This document shows, piece by piece, positions 17,397-26,865 of a stretch of 27,248 nt of DNA (position 1 is the stretch's first letter; each line of letters opens with the position of its first letter). Under the pieces are notes generated by a model, which had not been told where the DNA came from, did not search any database, and saw only the letters and a program-made list of their open reading frames with translations. The position numbers and the translations under genes are program-made. The DNA is from Sporisorium sorghi (Eukaryota; Basidiomycota; Ustilaginomycetes; Ustilaginales; Ustilaginaceae), in assembly GCA_023212695.1 (NCBI GenBank), contig JALCCG010000279.1, forward strand, positions 1-27,248. Direction: 5' to 3'.

Positions 17397-19289
17397 TTAA
17401 AACGCCGCACCCTTAGCAGCAAGCTGGCGCACCTCGGTAGCAGCGAGCAATTCGCCGTTCTCGAACCTCTCCACCGCCTGAGCCGTCGAGCTGCCGATCG
17501 GGGTCCAAGTGACGTTGTGGCCCACGCTCGCAAGGTAAGCCGCGGTCTGCGGGCTGAAGCCGACGAAGCCCGGGACTTGCGGAGCGGGGCTCTCGACCGA
17601 GGTCTGGTTGGGGCTGAGCTGGTCGTGCCACCTGGGCTCGGCGAGCGCAGCCTGGGCGTCTTGGCCTTTGAACAGCACGTCGTAGACTACCTGCGTGACG
17701 GTGGTGATGATGCGCGACCCGCCCGCAGAGCTGAGGCTGAGCTTGAGCTCGCCGCTGTCCGTGTCTTCGGCGATCACGGCCGAAATCGATGACAGCGGTC
17801 GCTTGCCCGGAGCGATATAGTTCGCTGGCGTCGGCAGGTAGCCAAAGAAGTTCGTCTTACCTTTCGTGGAGGCATCATCGCACTCGTTATTGAGAGGGAA
17901 GCCGTGAGCGGTCATGAGCTGCGATCCCCAGTAGGTGTTGATGGTCGTGGTCAGCGAGATGGCCATCCCGTCCGCGTCGACGACCGTGATGGCCGAGGTC
18001 CCGTGATCGCTCATCACGTCCGTGTCCTTGTTGTCAGGGATGTAGTAGGCGGTGTCAAAGGTGCGTGTGTCATCGATCTTGGCCTTGTTCGCCTTGCTGG
18101 TCGAGAGCTCGAGGTACTCGCTCTCGAGACGCGCAACGCTCTTCACAAAGGCCGGATCGCCGTAATTGGTGCGCTGACCGTACGAAAACTTGTTCGCCTC
18201 GATGAACCGGTGCGTGGCGACGTTGACGTTCTTGAGATCCTCCTGGCCGTCGGCGTGGTACTGGTCGACGGTCTGCAGCGTCGAGAGGACAACGCTGCCG
18301 GAGGAGGGCGCAACGGTGCCGTAGATGCGGTACTTGCCGTTGCGCAGCGTGACGTTGTGCGGCTGGCGGAACTCGACCTTGTAGTTGGCGAGATCCTGCT
18401 TGGTCATGATGCCCTTGAGGATCTTGTTGTCGGCGATGGTGTTAACGATGTCTTCGGCGATCTCGCCGTAGTAGTAAGGGTCAATACCCTTGCTAGCGAT
18501 CAGTTCGAACGTCTTGGCGAGACGCTCCTTCTTGATAGTGTCGCCCAGCTGGGCGATCTTGCCGTTGGGGCAGTAGAACTCGCTCCAGCGTTGATCGCTG
18601 CAGAGGAAGGGATACTGGGTGATATTCAACGCCTTGGCCAGCTCGGTGGTCACCTTGAATCCGCGCCTGTTGAGCGTGATGGCGGGCTGGAACACATCAG
18701 CCCAGGCGAGCTTGCCGTACTTCTGGTGCAGATCCCACCACGCCTTGGGCTCGCCCGGAACGCCCACGGCCAGCCCGCCATACAGCGACGGGTTCTTGGC
18801 CGTCGACTTCTCGTACATGTCCTCCGTGGCCTTGGCGGGGAAGACCTCGCGGAAGTCAACATGGATGTAATTGGCCTTCTTGCTGTGCGCGTCGTTGTCG
18901 TTGCTGCGCTTGTGGTTGGTGTTGGCATCCTGCGTGACGGGCGAGCGGAGCAGCGCGTGCCCACCGCCGCCCAGACCCGAGTGGTACGAGGCGATGGACC
19001 CGACGCACAGAGCCGCGCCGATGATCGAGTCGACGGCCGAGCCGCCTTGCTGCAGAAGCTGGGCGCCGATGTTGGAGCAGACGTCGACCTCGGACGAGAC
19101 GGCGCCGTGCTTGCCCTTGACGCTGTATTGGGGCGCGTTGCCCTGCGATGCTGCGCCGTAGAACGCCGGCTGCTTGTCGTCGACGCTTCGTAGGCCGAGG
19201 AACTGGATGGGCGAGGCGGAGACGGTGTGGGTCAGCAGGAGGGCGGCGAGCAGAGCCGCCCATGCGGAGGAGCCGGTTCGTGCCAGCAT
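17397..19289 (-). CDS. Gamma-glutamyltranspeptidase (secreted/vacuolar)
   Basis: 630 residues from the ATG at 19289 (context CAACCATGC); the longer frame starts at a TTG. A signal sequence (SSAWAALLAALLLTHTVSAS) is followed by the GGT family landmarks: GGSAVDSIIGAALCVG, the SGLGGGGHAL loop, Arg147 in DFREVFP (gamma-glutamyl binding), the autocleavage and catalytic Thr431 in DHGTSA, PLSSIS, and SSAGGSRIITT, the glycine-rich oxyanion region. The order and the predicted split into about 430- and 200-residue subunits fit a normal, intact enzyme. It removes the gamma-glutamyl group of glutathione and conjugates, in the vacuole or outside the cell. The promoter carries a TATA box. It lies next to the secreted-protein cluster; a functional link is not shown by sequence. 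Confidence 0.95.
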   Translation of the reverse strand: MLARTGSSAWAALLAALLLTHTVSASPIQFLGLRSVDDKQPAFYGAASQGNAPQYSVKGKHGAVSSEVDVCSNIGAQLLQQGGSAVDSIIGAALCVGSIASYHSGLGGGGHALLRSPVTQDANTNHKRSNDNDAHSKKANYIHVDFREVFPAKATEDMYEKSTAKNPSLYGGLAVGVPGEPKAWWDLHQKYGKLAWADVFQPAITLNRRGFKVTTELAKALNITQYPFLCSDQRWSEFYCPNGKIAQLGDTIKKERLAKTFELIASKGIDPYYYGEIAEDIVNTIADNKILKGIMTKQDLANYKVEFRQPHNVTLRNGKYRIYGTVAPSSGSVVLSTLQTVDQYHADGQEDLKNVNVATHRFIEANKFSYGQRTNYGDPAFVKSVARLESEYLELSTSKANKAKIDDTRTFDTAYYIPDNKDTDVMSDHGTSAITVVDADGMAISLTTTINTYWGSQLMTAHGFPLNNECDDASTKGKTNFFGYLPTPANYIAPGKRPLSSISAVIAEDTDSGELKLSLSSAGGSRIITTVTQVVYDVLFKGQDAQAALAEPRWHDQLSPNQTSVESPAPQVPGFVGFSPQTAAYLASVGHNVTWTPIGSSTAQAVERFENGELLAATEVRQLAAKGAAF

Positions 19290-19397
19290 GGTTGGACGTT
19301 GGCTTCCAAGACGTGCTCGGCGTGTGAGCAAGCTGCCAGGCGAGAGAGCGATAGGGGTGATGCCGAACGGGACACAAGAGCAGCTGGAGGTTTGGGG

Positions 19398-19404
19398 TTA
19401 TATA
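19398..19404 (-). promoter_or_regulatory. TATA box of the GGT gene
   Basis: TATATAA on the minus strand, about 110 nt upstream of the ATG at 19289. Confidence 0.6.
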
Positions 19405-20017
19405 GACGACGTTCGAAAGTGGTAAGTGGGGATCCTGAGTCGCATCGACCAATGAGAAGGAGGCCTTGTAGGGTTCGAGTTGCTTGCTTTCTTGCGTGCT
19501 TTGTGGTCACGAGGCGATCGTCTCGCTTGGAAAAGCGCCGAATGAAACCTGATTGTCCCTTATCCGTTGGGAGGGCGTCTTTGGTGTGGGCGCGAATCCC
19601 ACCCTCTCCCACAGATTGATTCTTCTCAAGAAGACTGCCGGGACCAAAATCGGTCTTTGCGCCGGCGGTACGAGATCGCGCGGACCAATCGAACTCCGTA
19701 CTGCAGATCAAGCTCAGTCGTCTGTATCTCCCGGCTCGCTCAGGTTGCGATCCGGTTGTGTTGTCAGGATTCAAAGCTGCCGCTGCTGTTCTAAAGCTCA
19801 GCTTGGTGGCGCGGTGGGGTCGGTGGAGAGGTGGGGAGCAATGGAAGGAGAGACGAGTGGGTTTCGAGGTCGCAATTTTGGGGGGACGGGCGACCGCCGT
19901 ATCTGTCCAGCTCGCTTAGGAGGATTGCATTAGATAGGAACGTTTGGAAGCTTCAGACGGACCGACAGACTGACCGATGGCTGGCTCAAGCTCGGAGCTC
20001 GTCCAGCAGGGGAAAGT

Positions 20018-20056
<39 letters not shown>

Positions 20057-20399
20057 TGTTGCTGCCTGTTGCTGCCGCTTGTTGCTGCAGGAATGGGAAG
20101 TCCAAAGGAGACTAGAGTAGGCTCGACATGGCACAATCCGACGTGTAGACAGCGTGATAAGATGGTACATTCTCTCGTACGAATAAAGTAGTTTAGCTAG
20201 TCACGTGGCCTGTTCCGTAATTCTCGGAAGTCGGAAGTAGCTGACGACGCCTGGACCCTGAGAAAGTGTCCCGCACATGCAACAAAACCGCCGCTTCTCA
20301 ACCACCTCACCGCAGAGCTCGCTCAAACAGCCTTCATAACATCAAAGAGCACTCGTAGCATCGATCAGCACTCATAAACGTCGCCAACTCTTCTTCAAT
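19405..20399. other. Divergent intergenic region, GGT to PSMG1
   Basis: About 1 kb with both promoters and no convincing gene. It includes a (CTG)11 microsatellite at 20022-20054 with two CCTGTTGCTG units after it, an AATAAA at 20182-20187, and a CACGTG near 20203. A hairpin near 19580-19604 resembles a tRNA T arm but no full tRNA can be built around it. Confidence 0.6.
20022..20054. repeat. (CTG)11 trinucleotide microsatellite
   Basis: Eleven perfect CTG units, followed by two copies of CCTGTTGCTG. It is not in a recognised coding frame and is likely to vary in length between strains. Confidence 0.9.
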
Positions 20400-21340
20400 A
20401 TGGACTTTGATCCGGCAAACCGCGACGTTGCGGCACCTCGATACGAGCTAGAGTCGGGCTCAGAAGATGAATTCGATCACCAAGCAAAAGAGGTCAAGCC
20501 TCAAGAGCCGTTCCGACTGGTCGCGACAGATGGATCTGCTAGCACGCTAGAGCACGGATCGCAACTCGTCGTGCTGATCGGGCAAGCAGGTGCAGCGTTC
20601 CTGTCGTCGCTTGGAGGCGCTGCACCGGCGCAGCAATCCTCGTTGCGATGCGGATCCGAACAACACGCTGCCATTGCATTGGCCAGCTCGAACAAGGGTA
20701 GCAAGATCACTGCAGCACTGGTATCGCCTCCGCCGCACGTGCGCTCGTCGCGCTTCCACGAGATCGCTTCTACGCTCATCGAAGCAGCGAAACCGTCGAG
20801 CGTCGTCATCGTCGACTCGTACAGTCTGCAAGATCAGCTCTACCGCGATGCCGCTTATTCGGAGGGAGAAGCGGGTCAAGAGGCTGCGGTGCGATACACT
20901 GCTACACCGAGCTTTCGTGCGCAGCACCCGATCGACTCGAGCAAGATGGCGCCCCTGCGGTCGCCCGAATCGGCAAGCGGGCTCGGCGCAGCCTTTCTGA
21001 GCAAGGTGAGTTCGAGGGCAACGAAGTATCTGGCGCTGGATCGCATTCGACTGACTCAACCTCCTTTTGTGACCAACAGGCCGTCATCAACGACATTCCG
21101 GCCATCCTGATGCTGTTGGAGCAGGTGAGCTTCCAATCGCACGTTGAGCTGTACGGTTCTTTGGGCGCGTCTCGTCTTTCGCCCTCTGTCAGCGAGACGC
21201 TGAGCACCTTGACCGGTCTCAGTGGAGCGAAAGACGCTGCAGCATCAAAGACACCGAGCATTCTGGATTTCGTAGCATCTCGACGAGTGCAACCAGCCGC
21301 CAACCTGGCCGCGTTGGGCGACGGCAACATGTACATCTGA
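20400..21340 (+). CDS. Proteasome assembly chaperone 1 (PSMG1/Pba1 type), two exons
   Basis: Two exons, 20400-21005 and 21080-21340, joined in phase 0 across a 74-nt intron (donor GTGAGT, acceptor CAACAG), give 288 residues. Reading through the donor gives a shorter frame with an unrelated tail. Matches to the PAC1 family: a hydrophobic strand leading into GAAFLSS, the VINDIPAILMLLEQV helix-strand encoded by exon 2 (compare the N-I-V-x-D-L-P-A pattern of animal PSMG1), and a C-terminal NMYI, an HbYX motif (hydrophobic-Tyr-any) of the kind that docks in alpha-ring pockets. Together with PAC2/Pba2 such proteins guide 20S alpha-ring assembly in the cytosol. The N-terminus is acidic. Start context TCAATATGG. 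Confidence 0.85.
21006..21079 (+). other. Intron of the PSMG1-type gene
   Basis: 74 nt, GTGAGT donor, CTGACTCAAC branch-like sequence, CAACAG acceptor. Its length is not a multiple of 3, so retention would shift the frame and remove the HbYX end. Confidence 0.8.
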
Positions 21341-21712
21341 CCGGCGCCAATCTCAGCGAATCGAACAACGGGCTCCCGATCCGATTCGATGTGCCAGGAT
21401 AAGCCGATTCCGCATCGGTCCGAGAGTGCGAGCGAGAGAACGAGAGCGGATGCTGTGGTAGCATTGATGGTGATTTGCGCAGCTTACAGTTCAGAGCTGT
21501 TGAACGCACGATCCCGACTGCCGTGCCCACGTGGCTGCAGGATCTCGAGATGCGCACAAAGCAACCAAGAGCTGGTTGTGTGAAGCGGGTCATGCTGTGA
21601 AGGAGCGGGTCAACGAACGAACACGCTTTCGGGTTGCGGATGCCGCGCAGAGCCTCACTCAAAAGCAAAGCTGCCGAGGCGCGCGAGGAAAGCGTACTTG
21701 CAACTCGTCGTA

Positions 21713-22153
21713 ATGGCGCCTTCAACTCTGCACGCGCCGACTGTAGCGTTCCACGCAACGCAGCACAGCACGGCCATAAGCATGTTCGAGGTAAGTTGGC
21801 AGCTCGAGAGTTGGAATTCCCACGGCGCGTTTGGGCTGCACGATTACGTCGTCTGCCGACATTTGTGACTTCAAAGCGGGATGCTAAGATAGCGTCGAGT
21901 CGACTTGCAGAAACAATTCAGTCAGCTCGAGGGTTGGACAGGCACAGTCAGAAGCAAAACAATGGAAACATTTAGAGCCGAGAGAGAAATGACGAAAGCA
22001 TTTTTGAAAGAAAGAAAAGAAAGAAAGAAAGAGTGGCTGACAATCAAGCAAAACGTCAGATGGCAGCAGCAGCAGCAGAAGCAGAAGCAGCAGCAGCAGA
22101 AGCATCATTGCCGTCGTGGTCGTCGTCATCGTCATCACCAGAAGCAAAAGTAG
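21713..22153 (+). CDS. Candidate small two-exon gene, unrecognised
   Basis: Exon 21713-21790 (26 codons) ends at a perfect GTAAGT donor. A 120-nt intron with a CTAAG branch-like site ends in CTTGCAG. Exon 21911-22153 continues in frame to a TAG, giving 106 residues. The protein would have a neutral N-terminus, a Lys/Glu-rich middle (ERKERKKEW) and a Gln/Lys/His-rich tail encoded by a CAG/AAG repeat. I recognise no family. The AGA-rich codon use is unlike neighbouring genes, so this may be an accident of purine-rich non-coding DNA, or a spliced upstream ORF in a long kinase transcript. Confidence 0.3.
22063..22100. repeat. CAG/AAG-rich trinucleotide repeat
   Basis: Interrupted CAG repeat with AAG units, preceded by a GAAA-rich stretch at about 22008-22030. 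It lies in the candidate small gene and upstream of the kinase leader. Confidence 0.8.
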
Positions 22154-22982
22154 TCGCCCTCACCCACCTTCCCCTTCTCCTTTGCAAGCATCCTCTCGTC
22201 ATCGATTTCCCTTCCTCGCCCTGCAACGCACCTCTTCTCTCTTCAACCAGCCTCTGACGTTGATTCGCTGCAGGGACCTCCTTCTCCTCCGTCACCTTGC
22301 TCCTTCTTTCCACGTCTGAGCTTGCATTGCATTGCAAAGTCGCCGCAGCCGCTAAGGCTCTTCTTCCTCTTCGTCGTCTTACCCTTCTACCCTAGCCCCC
22401 CCCGCACAGCTTACAAGGCTCATTCAGCTCCAGGGTTCGCATCTGCAGCGCCGACGTCAATCCACTATCCACCGCTCACTTGTTTCAAGCTCCGACGTCA
22501 GTACCTCTTTGTACAAAACCACACCTCGTCTTCACCACGGCATCTTCACACCGTCACCTTTCTCGCCTCCATCACTTTCGTCCTCGTCGTTGGTCGTCCT
22601 TGTGCATATCACTCGGCTTCCATCCTTCAACACCTTGGTTTCTTTATCACCACATCCATCTCTCGCTCACCACTTGCGAGCCACATCATCGACCGACGTT
22701 CCTTTTCTTGTGCGACCGACATCAGCAACTGCTCAGCACCCACTGTCTCCATCGTTCGACTCTCCAGATTTCGGTCTTAGATACTGTCGACCTTTCTTGC
22801 AGCCTCACACGCACTTTTGTTGGTTGCAAAGCTTACCCAGCTATCAGTATTGCACCGTCTCGCCAGCGACTCGACACCAATACATCAATAGCCGATTCCA
22901 GCTGCATCAAACAATCTGCCGCCACTAGCCGATCGACTTTGCTTCTATACTCGCTACATCCTTTGATAGCCACCACCACACA
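22154..22982 (+). promoter_or_regulatory. Pyrimidine-rich, ATG-free region upstream of the kinase gene
   Basis: 829 nt, strongly C/T-rich on the plus strand, between the candidate small gene and the kinase ATG. Reading every line I find no ATG; the ATG-free stretch in fact runs from 22063 to 22982. This is what a long scanned 5' leader would look like. A 193-codon open frame overlaps its right half but has no ATG near its start and no conserved content. Confidence 0.6.
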
Positions 22983-25900
22983 ATGCCCGTTTTGGAGCAG
23001 TTCAAGAACTTTATCAGACACGGAAAGGCTGCCAGGGAAGCGCCAGACGGTAACACTGTAAGTCTTCTATTTCATCGACACCCCCCCCCCCCGCGTCCCC
23101 ACCCCACGGCGGTCCCACCAACGAGCGCCACGTTTCAACGTTCGCGCATCTCCGCTTGTTTGCGTCCCACCACCACCGCCATGCTCCAGTTCCAGTCGGG
23201 CGGGTCTCATCCTTTCCTGTTGCAGCTCGACTGGCCTTGGCATTGAATGCTGCATCTTGACCAAGTACTCACCAAAGCCTTTGTCGCATTGCAACCAACA
23301 GAACGACCCGTCCGCAGCTCCGTCGATCCAAGTTCATCCCGCCGACAGCTCCTCTTCCTCCAGAAACGCTTGCTCAGCCACCAACGTTCCAGCCTCCACC
23401 TCGCACTCCCACGCCGCTACCTCGTCGTCGGCCACCAAATCACAATCACAAGCAGATCAGCAAGCTCGCGACATGAAGCAGAACAACGGCAACCACCTCG
23501 CCGTGCCCGCAGCAGCAAGCTCGTCCAAGGGCGTCGCTGCCAACGAGCAGTACCAACGCGAAGCCGAGCGCATCGTCGCCGAAGAACGCGAGGCTTCCGA
23601 AAAGATGCCCTACTACGAAGGTCTCGGCGAGCGCTTCCAGCTCATCAAGAAGATGGGCGACGGCGCTTTCTCGAATGTCTACAAGGCTAGGGACCGTCAG
23701 ACCGGCCAGAAGGTCGCCATCAAGGTCGTCCGCAAGTACGAGTTGAATAGCAACCAGGTAAGTGCGATGCATGTGGTTCAGGTTCGGGTTCGAGTCGTTT
23801 CGTGTTTCGCTTTTCTCGATGATCGTCCGCCGTGGGTTTGCTGCCGTCTGGTTCGCGTTCCGTTTCGTTTCTCTTGCCGACGCTTGCACAGCAATGCCCT
23901 GTTCAGCGTCAGCTCACTCTGCTGTGTACGACCTGCCGATATGGAAACCTCTGGCCAAGGTTTTCCGTATCGGTAGCAAGGCACACTTCTCTCAAAGTCG
24001 ACGCTGCTCGTCTGTTTTGTCGTCCGTATCTCGCCGATCTTGCCTTGCCGTGATCCGTACTCGACGCAGACGGTAGGTCGATGATGTCCTCACCAGCATC
24101 AAAGAGCTGCGTTGGCGATCTTGCCCTTCGAGGCGTGCGTCAGCTCACCAGCTCCTTCAGTGCTCAGCTTTGGCATGCAAAGCCATGCAACTTGATCGCT
24201 CTCAGCGCTATCACCGCACAGCTTCGCTACAAGTCTCTCTACAGCAAACCACGGCGGCGGCGGCGGCAACAAGCTACGCATTCGAGCCTCTTTTCACGAT
24301 GCCGTTCAAATGGCAGCAGCGGGAACTAACCATCTTGACCTTTCCTCACCCACGCAACGAATCCTCTTGGATGATGGGATTCGACTATCCTACACCACCT
24401 TCCAACAACGTCGCTCGACTCACAGGATCGACTTGACCCCAACTTCCGAAAGAAGAACCGCGTCACAGAGGTCCGTTTCATGGCTCACTTCCTCCCTCCT
24501 TGCTGGCAATCACCCAATCCTGCCGCACTCGCCTCCTTTTATCCCCTTCCTTCTCCATTGCCCCTCATCCTGCTCGACTCCCCCGAGGCGCACAGCAATC
24601 TCGTCGCTTTGCGGCCGTTCTCATGGCCAGAGAGCGGCGGACAGTTGCACTCCCCCTCTCGCCGCCCGCTCTCGTGATCGGCTTCATTGATCTCGTAGCG
24701 ACAAGACACTGACTTCATCCCTACATTTCTCTTTTGCTCAACAGCGCGCCAACATCCTCAAAGAGGTGCAGATCATGCGCAACCTCAAGCACGATGGCAT
24801 TGTCGACCTGCTCTCGTTCTCGGAATCGCGCGACCACTACTTTTTGGTGCTCGAGCTCATGGAGGGTGGCGAGCTGTTTCACCAGATTGTCAAGCTGACG
24901 TATTTCAGCGAGGCGCTGGCTCGCCACGTGATCCTGCAAGTGGCGCACGCCATCCGATACCTGCACGAGGAGCGCGGTGTGGTGCACCGAGACATCAAGC
25001 CCGAAAACCTGCTGTTCGAGTCGATCAAGATTATTCCCTCGAAGCAGCCGATCCAGCGTCCGTACGACGAGGAGAAGGAGGACGAGGGCGAGTTCATGCC
25101 GGGCATCGGCGGTGGCGGTATTGGGTGTGTCAAGATCGCCGACTTTGGCTTGAGCAAAGTGGTGTGGGAGGAGAGCACCATGACTCCGTGCGGCACTGTG
25201 GGTTACACGGCGCCCGAGATTGTCAAGGACGAGCGGTACTCGAAATCGGTCGACATGTGGGCGCTGGGTTGCGTGCTGTACACGCTGCTGTGCGGCTTCC
25301 CGCCGTTCTACGACGAGTCGATCTCGGTGCTCACCGAAAAGGTGGCCAAGGGCTACTACACGTTTTTGAGTCCGTGGTGGGACGACATCAGCGCGTCGGC
25401 CAAGGACCTCATCACGCACCTGCTGTGTGTCGACCCGCGCCAGCGCTACACGATCGACGAGTTCCTGCGCCACCCGTGGTGCAACGTCAAGGACCGGATT
25501 CCGGACCTCAACTCGGCCGACATTGCGCTGGCCAAGGCGAGCGAGATGCCGCTCGACTCGCCGCTGCTGGCGTCGATGAAGACGGGCAGCGCGGTGCGCA
25601 ACCAGATGATGTCTCCGGGCATTAACAGGTTGAAGGAGGCGTTTGATGTGACGTATGCGGTGCACCGGATGGAGGAAGAAGGTGCGCGCAAGCGTGCTGG
25701 TGGTGGGGGTAATCCGCTGGGCGAGCTCAACGAGGAGGATGAGAGCGACGAGGCGGACGAGGCGCGACGCAAGTACGGCGACGCTGCGGGCCAGGCGATC
25801 GAGAACCAGCGCGGGGCTCGTACCCAGCAGCAGGCGGGCGCAGCGCGAACGCAGCCGGCAGCGGCCCAACAGTACCAGGGTCGAGGCGGAGCAGATCGTC

Positions 25901-26130
25901 GCCTGGCCGAGGCAGCGCTGTACGACGGCCGAGCAGGACCGCGCGACCGCGGCCAGAACTCGAACCGCAAGCGCGGCTTTGAGCTCAACATGGGCAACGC
26001 GACGCTGCTAGGCCGCAGGAACAAGGCTGGCGGCGTGGGCACGCCCAGGCTGGACAAGCTCGGCAACCCCATCGTCGACGGCGCCCATGCAGCGGGCATT
26101 GTGCCGGGAAGTCCTATGCGAGTCGATTGA
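22983..26130 (+). CDS. Serine/threonine kinase of the Rck2/Srk1 (MAPKAP-like, CaMK group) family, three exons
   Basis: Exons 22983-23057, 23302-23757 and 24745-26130, all phase 0, give 638 residues. Donors are GTAAGT and acceptors CAACAG. Kinase landmarks: glycine loop G144-D-G-A-F-S-N-V151, Lys166 in VAIK, LVLELMEGGELF hinge, HRDIKPEN with Asp260, DFG with Asp310, TPCGT activation loop with Thr324 and Thr328, and APE at 333-335. A 36-residue insert with DEGEFMPGIGGGGIG sits before DFG, characteristic of fungal Rck1/Rck2/Srk1 kinases. Thr324-Pro is at the position of the p38-phosphorylated Thr of MK2. The C-terminal LLGRRNK (598-604) resembles a MAPK docking motif. The family acts downstream of Hog1/Sty1 in stress. 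The start has context CACACAATGC. Confidence 0.92.
23058..23301 (+). other. Kinase intron 1
   Basis: 244 nt, GTAAGT donor and CCAACAG acceptor. It contains a run of 12 C at 23081-23092, a likely site of length error. Confidence 0.8.
23758..24744 (+). other. Kinase intron 2 (987 nt)
   Basis: Donor GTAAGT at 23758, branch-like ACTGAC near 24708, T-rich tract and CAACAG acceptor. It splits the kinase domain between the VAIK lysine and the alpha-C glutamate. Flanking exon translations join smoothly (…LNSNQ / RANILKEVQ…), so no coding segment is missing. It is much longer than the other introns in the window (66-244 nt). No gene was recognised inside it. Confidence 0.8.
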
Positions 26131-26282
26131 TGTCTCGACAGTTTTTTAGTTTTTTTTTTTTTTTTTTGTGTGTTCGTCAAGTTGTGTTTTTGTGTCTCTC
26201 ATGTTGCAATTATACGATGCATTTCGCCGATTTTTGCGGGCTTGCGGGGTTGAGGATGAGGTGAAAGGGTATCGGATTGAGA
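26131..26282. other. Convergent 3' spacer between kinase and BUD31 genes
   Basis: 152 nt between two stop codons, with T runs at about 26142-26167 that probably belong to the kinase 3' untranslated region. Confidence 0.6.
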
Positions 26283-26865
26283 TTAGTCGGACGAGCTGCA
26301 GCCTCGACACCCGCAATGTACGCATTCGACGACGGTTCCTGGTCGGAGCTGAGCACGGGGTACGCGGCAGATGCATGTTGAGCCTTGATAGTTCATATCC
26401 TGCGATCAAGGCAAGTTAGAGTGTCAGTGGCGATGAGTGCAATTTGACGGGAAGAAGCGTCGTACTTACTCTCGACTGGATACACCGAACGCAACACAGC
26501 TTTTCGTATCCCGTACGTTTCCACTTCGCTATCAAGCTGTCACCAAACCAACAATCAGTACACCGCCCTCTTCACTTTTTCCCCACAACTTGTGCTACTC
26601 ACTTTGCATCCGCATACTGGTACTTGAGCAGCCAGTCGTACAACTCTCTCGAGATCGCCTCGCGTTTGTAGTATAGATCGTAGATGTATCGCGAGCGAGT
26701 ATGGTTGATCTGAATGATGGGCCACAGCGTCTCGACTTTGCGCTTGCCCTCGGTGTTTTCGGTCTCGGCGTCGCGCATCTTGCGGTCGTAGTCGTCGAGG
26801 ATGTTTTCGATTTCGTCGAAGCCCTCGGGTGGTGGGGTTGAGCGTGAGGTTCGGAAGCGGGGCAT
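26283..26865 (-). CDS. BUD31: BUD31/G10-family pre-mRNA splicing factor, three exons
   Basis: Minus-strand exons 26603-26865, 26470-26536 and 26283-26399 give 148 residues, close to the 144 of the animal protein. Intron 1 (26537-26602, 66 nt) has GTGAGT and a GACAG acceptor; intron 2 (26400-26469, 70 nt) has GTAAGT and a TCGCAG acceptor. Exon 1 carries [57 protein letters not shown]. Exon 2 encodes [20 protein letters not shown]. Exon 3 holds the Cys-rich end, [10 protein letters not shown] and [10 protein letters not shown], whose cysteines bind zinc in the family. BUD31/Cwc14 sits in the activated spliceosome near the U2/U6-Prp19 complex. All family blocks are present in order. ATG context CCACAATGC. 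Confidence 0.95.

Noticed and set aside
17904..19193. 429-codon open frame antisense to GGT
   Set aside because: Codon-bias shadow of a clearly recognised enzyme gene; no domain features.
19580..19612. tRNA T-arm-like hairpin (GTGGG, 7-nt loop, CCCAC)
   Set aside because: The loop reads CGCGAAT rather than TTCRANY, so the B box is poor, and no matching acceptor or anticodon arm can be placed at a suitable distance on either strand.
21219..21758. 179-codon minus-strand frame over the PSMG1-type gene end
   Set aside because: Starts at a non-ATG codon and overlaps a conserved exon on the other strand; no motifs.
22480..23061. 193-codon frame overlapping the kinase leader and exon 1
   Set aside because: No ATG in this stretch before 22983; composition is that of pyrimidine-rich DNA read as protein.
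24721..25869. 382-codon open frame antisense to kinase exon 3
   Set aside because: Shadow of the kinase exon; it crosses the intron-exon border with no relation to it.
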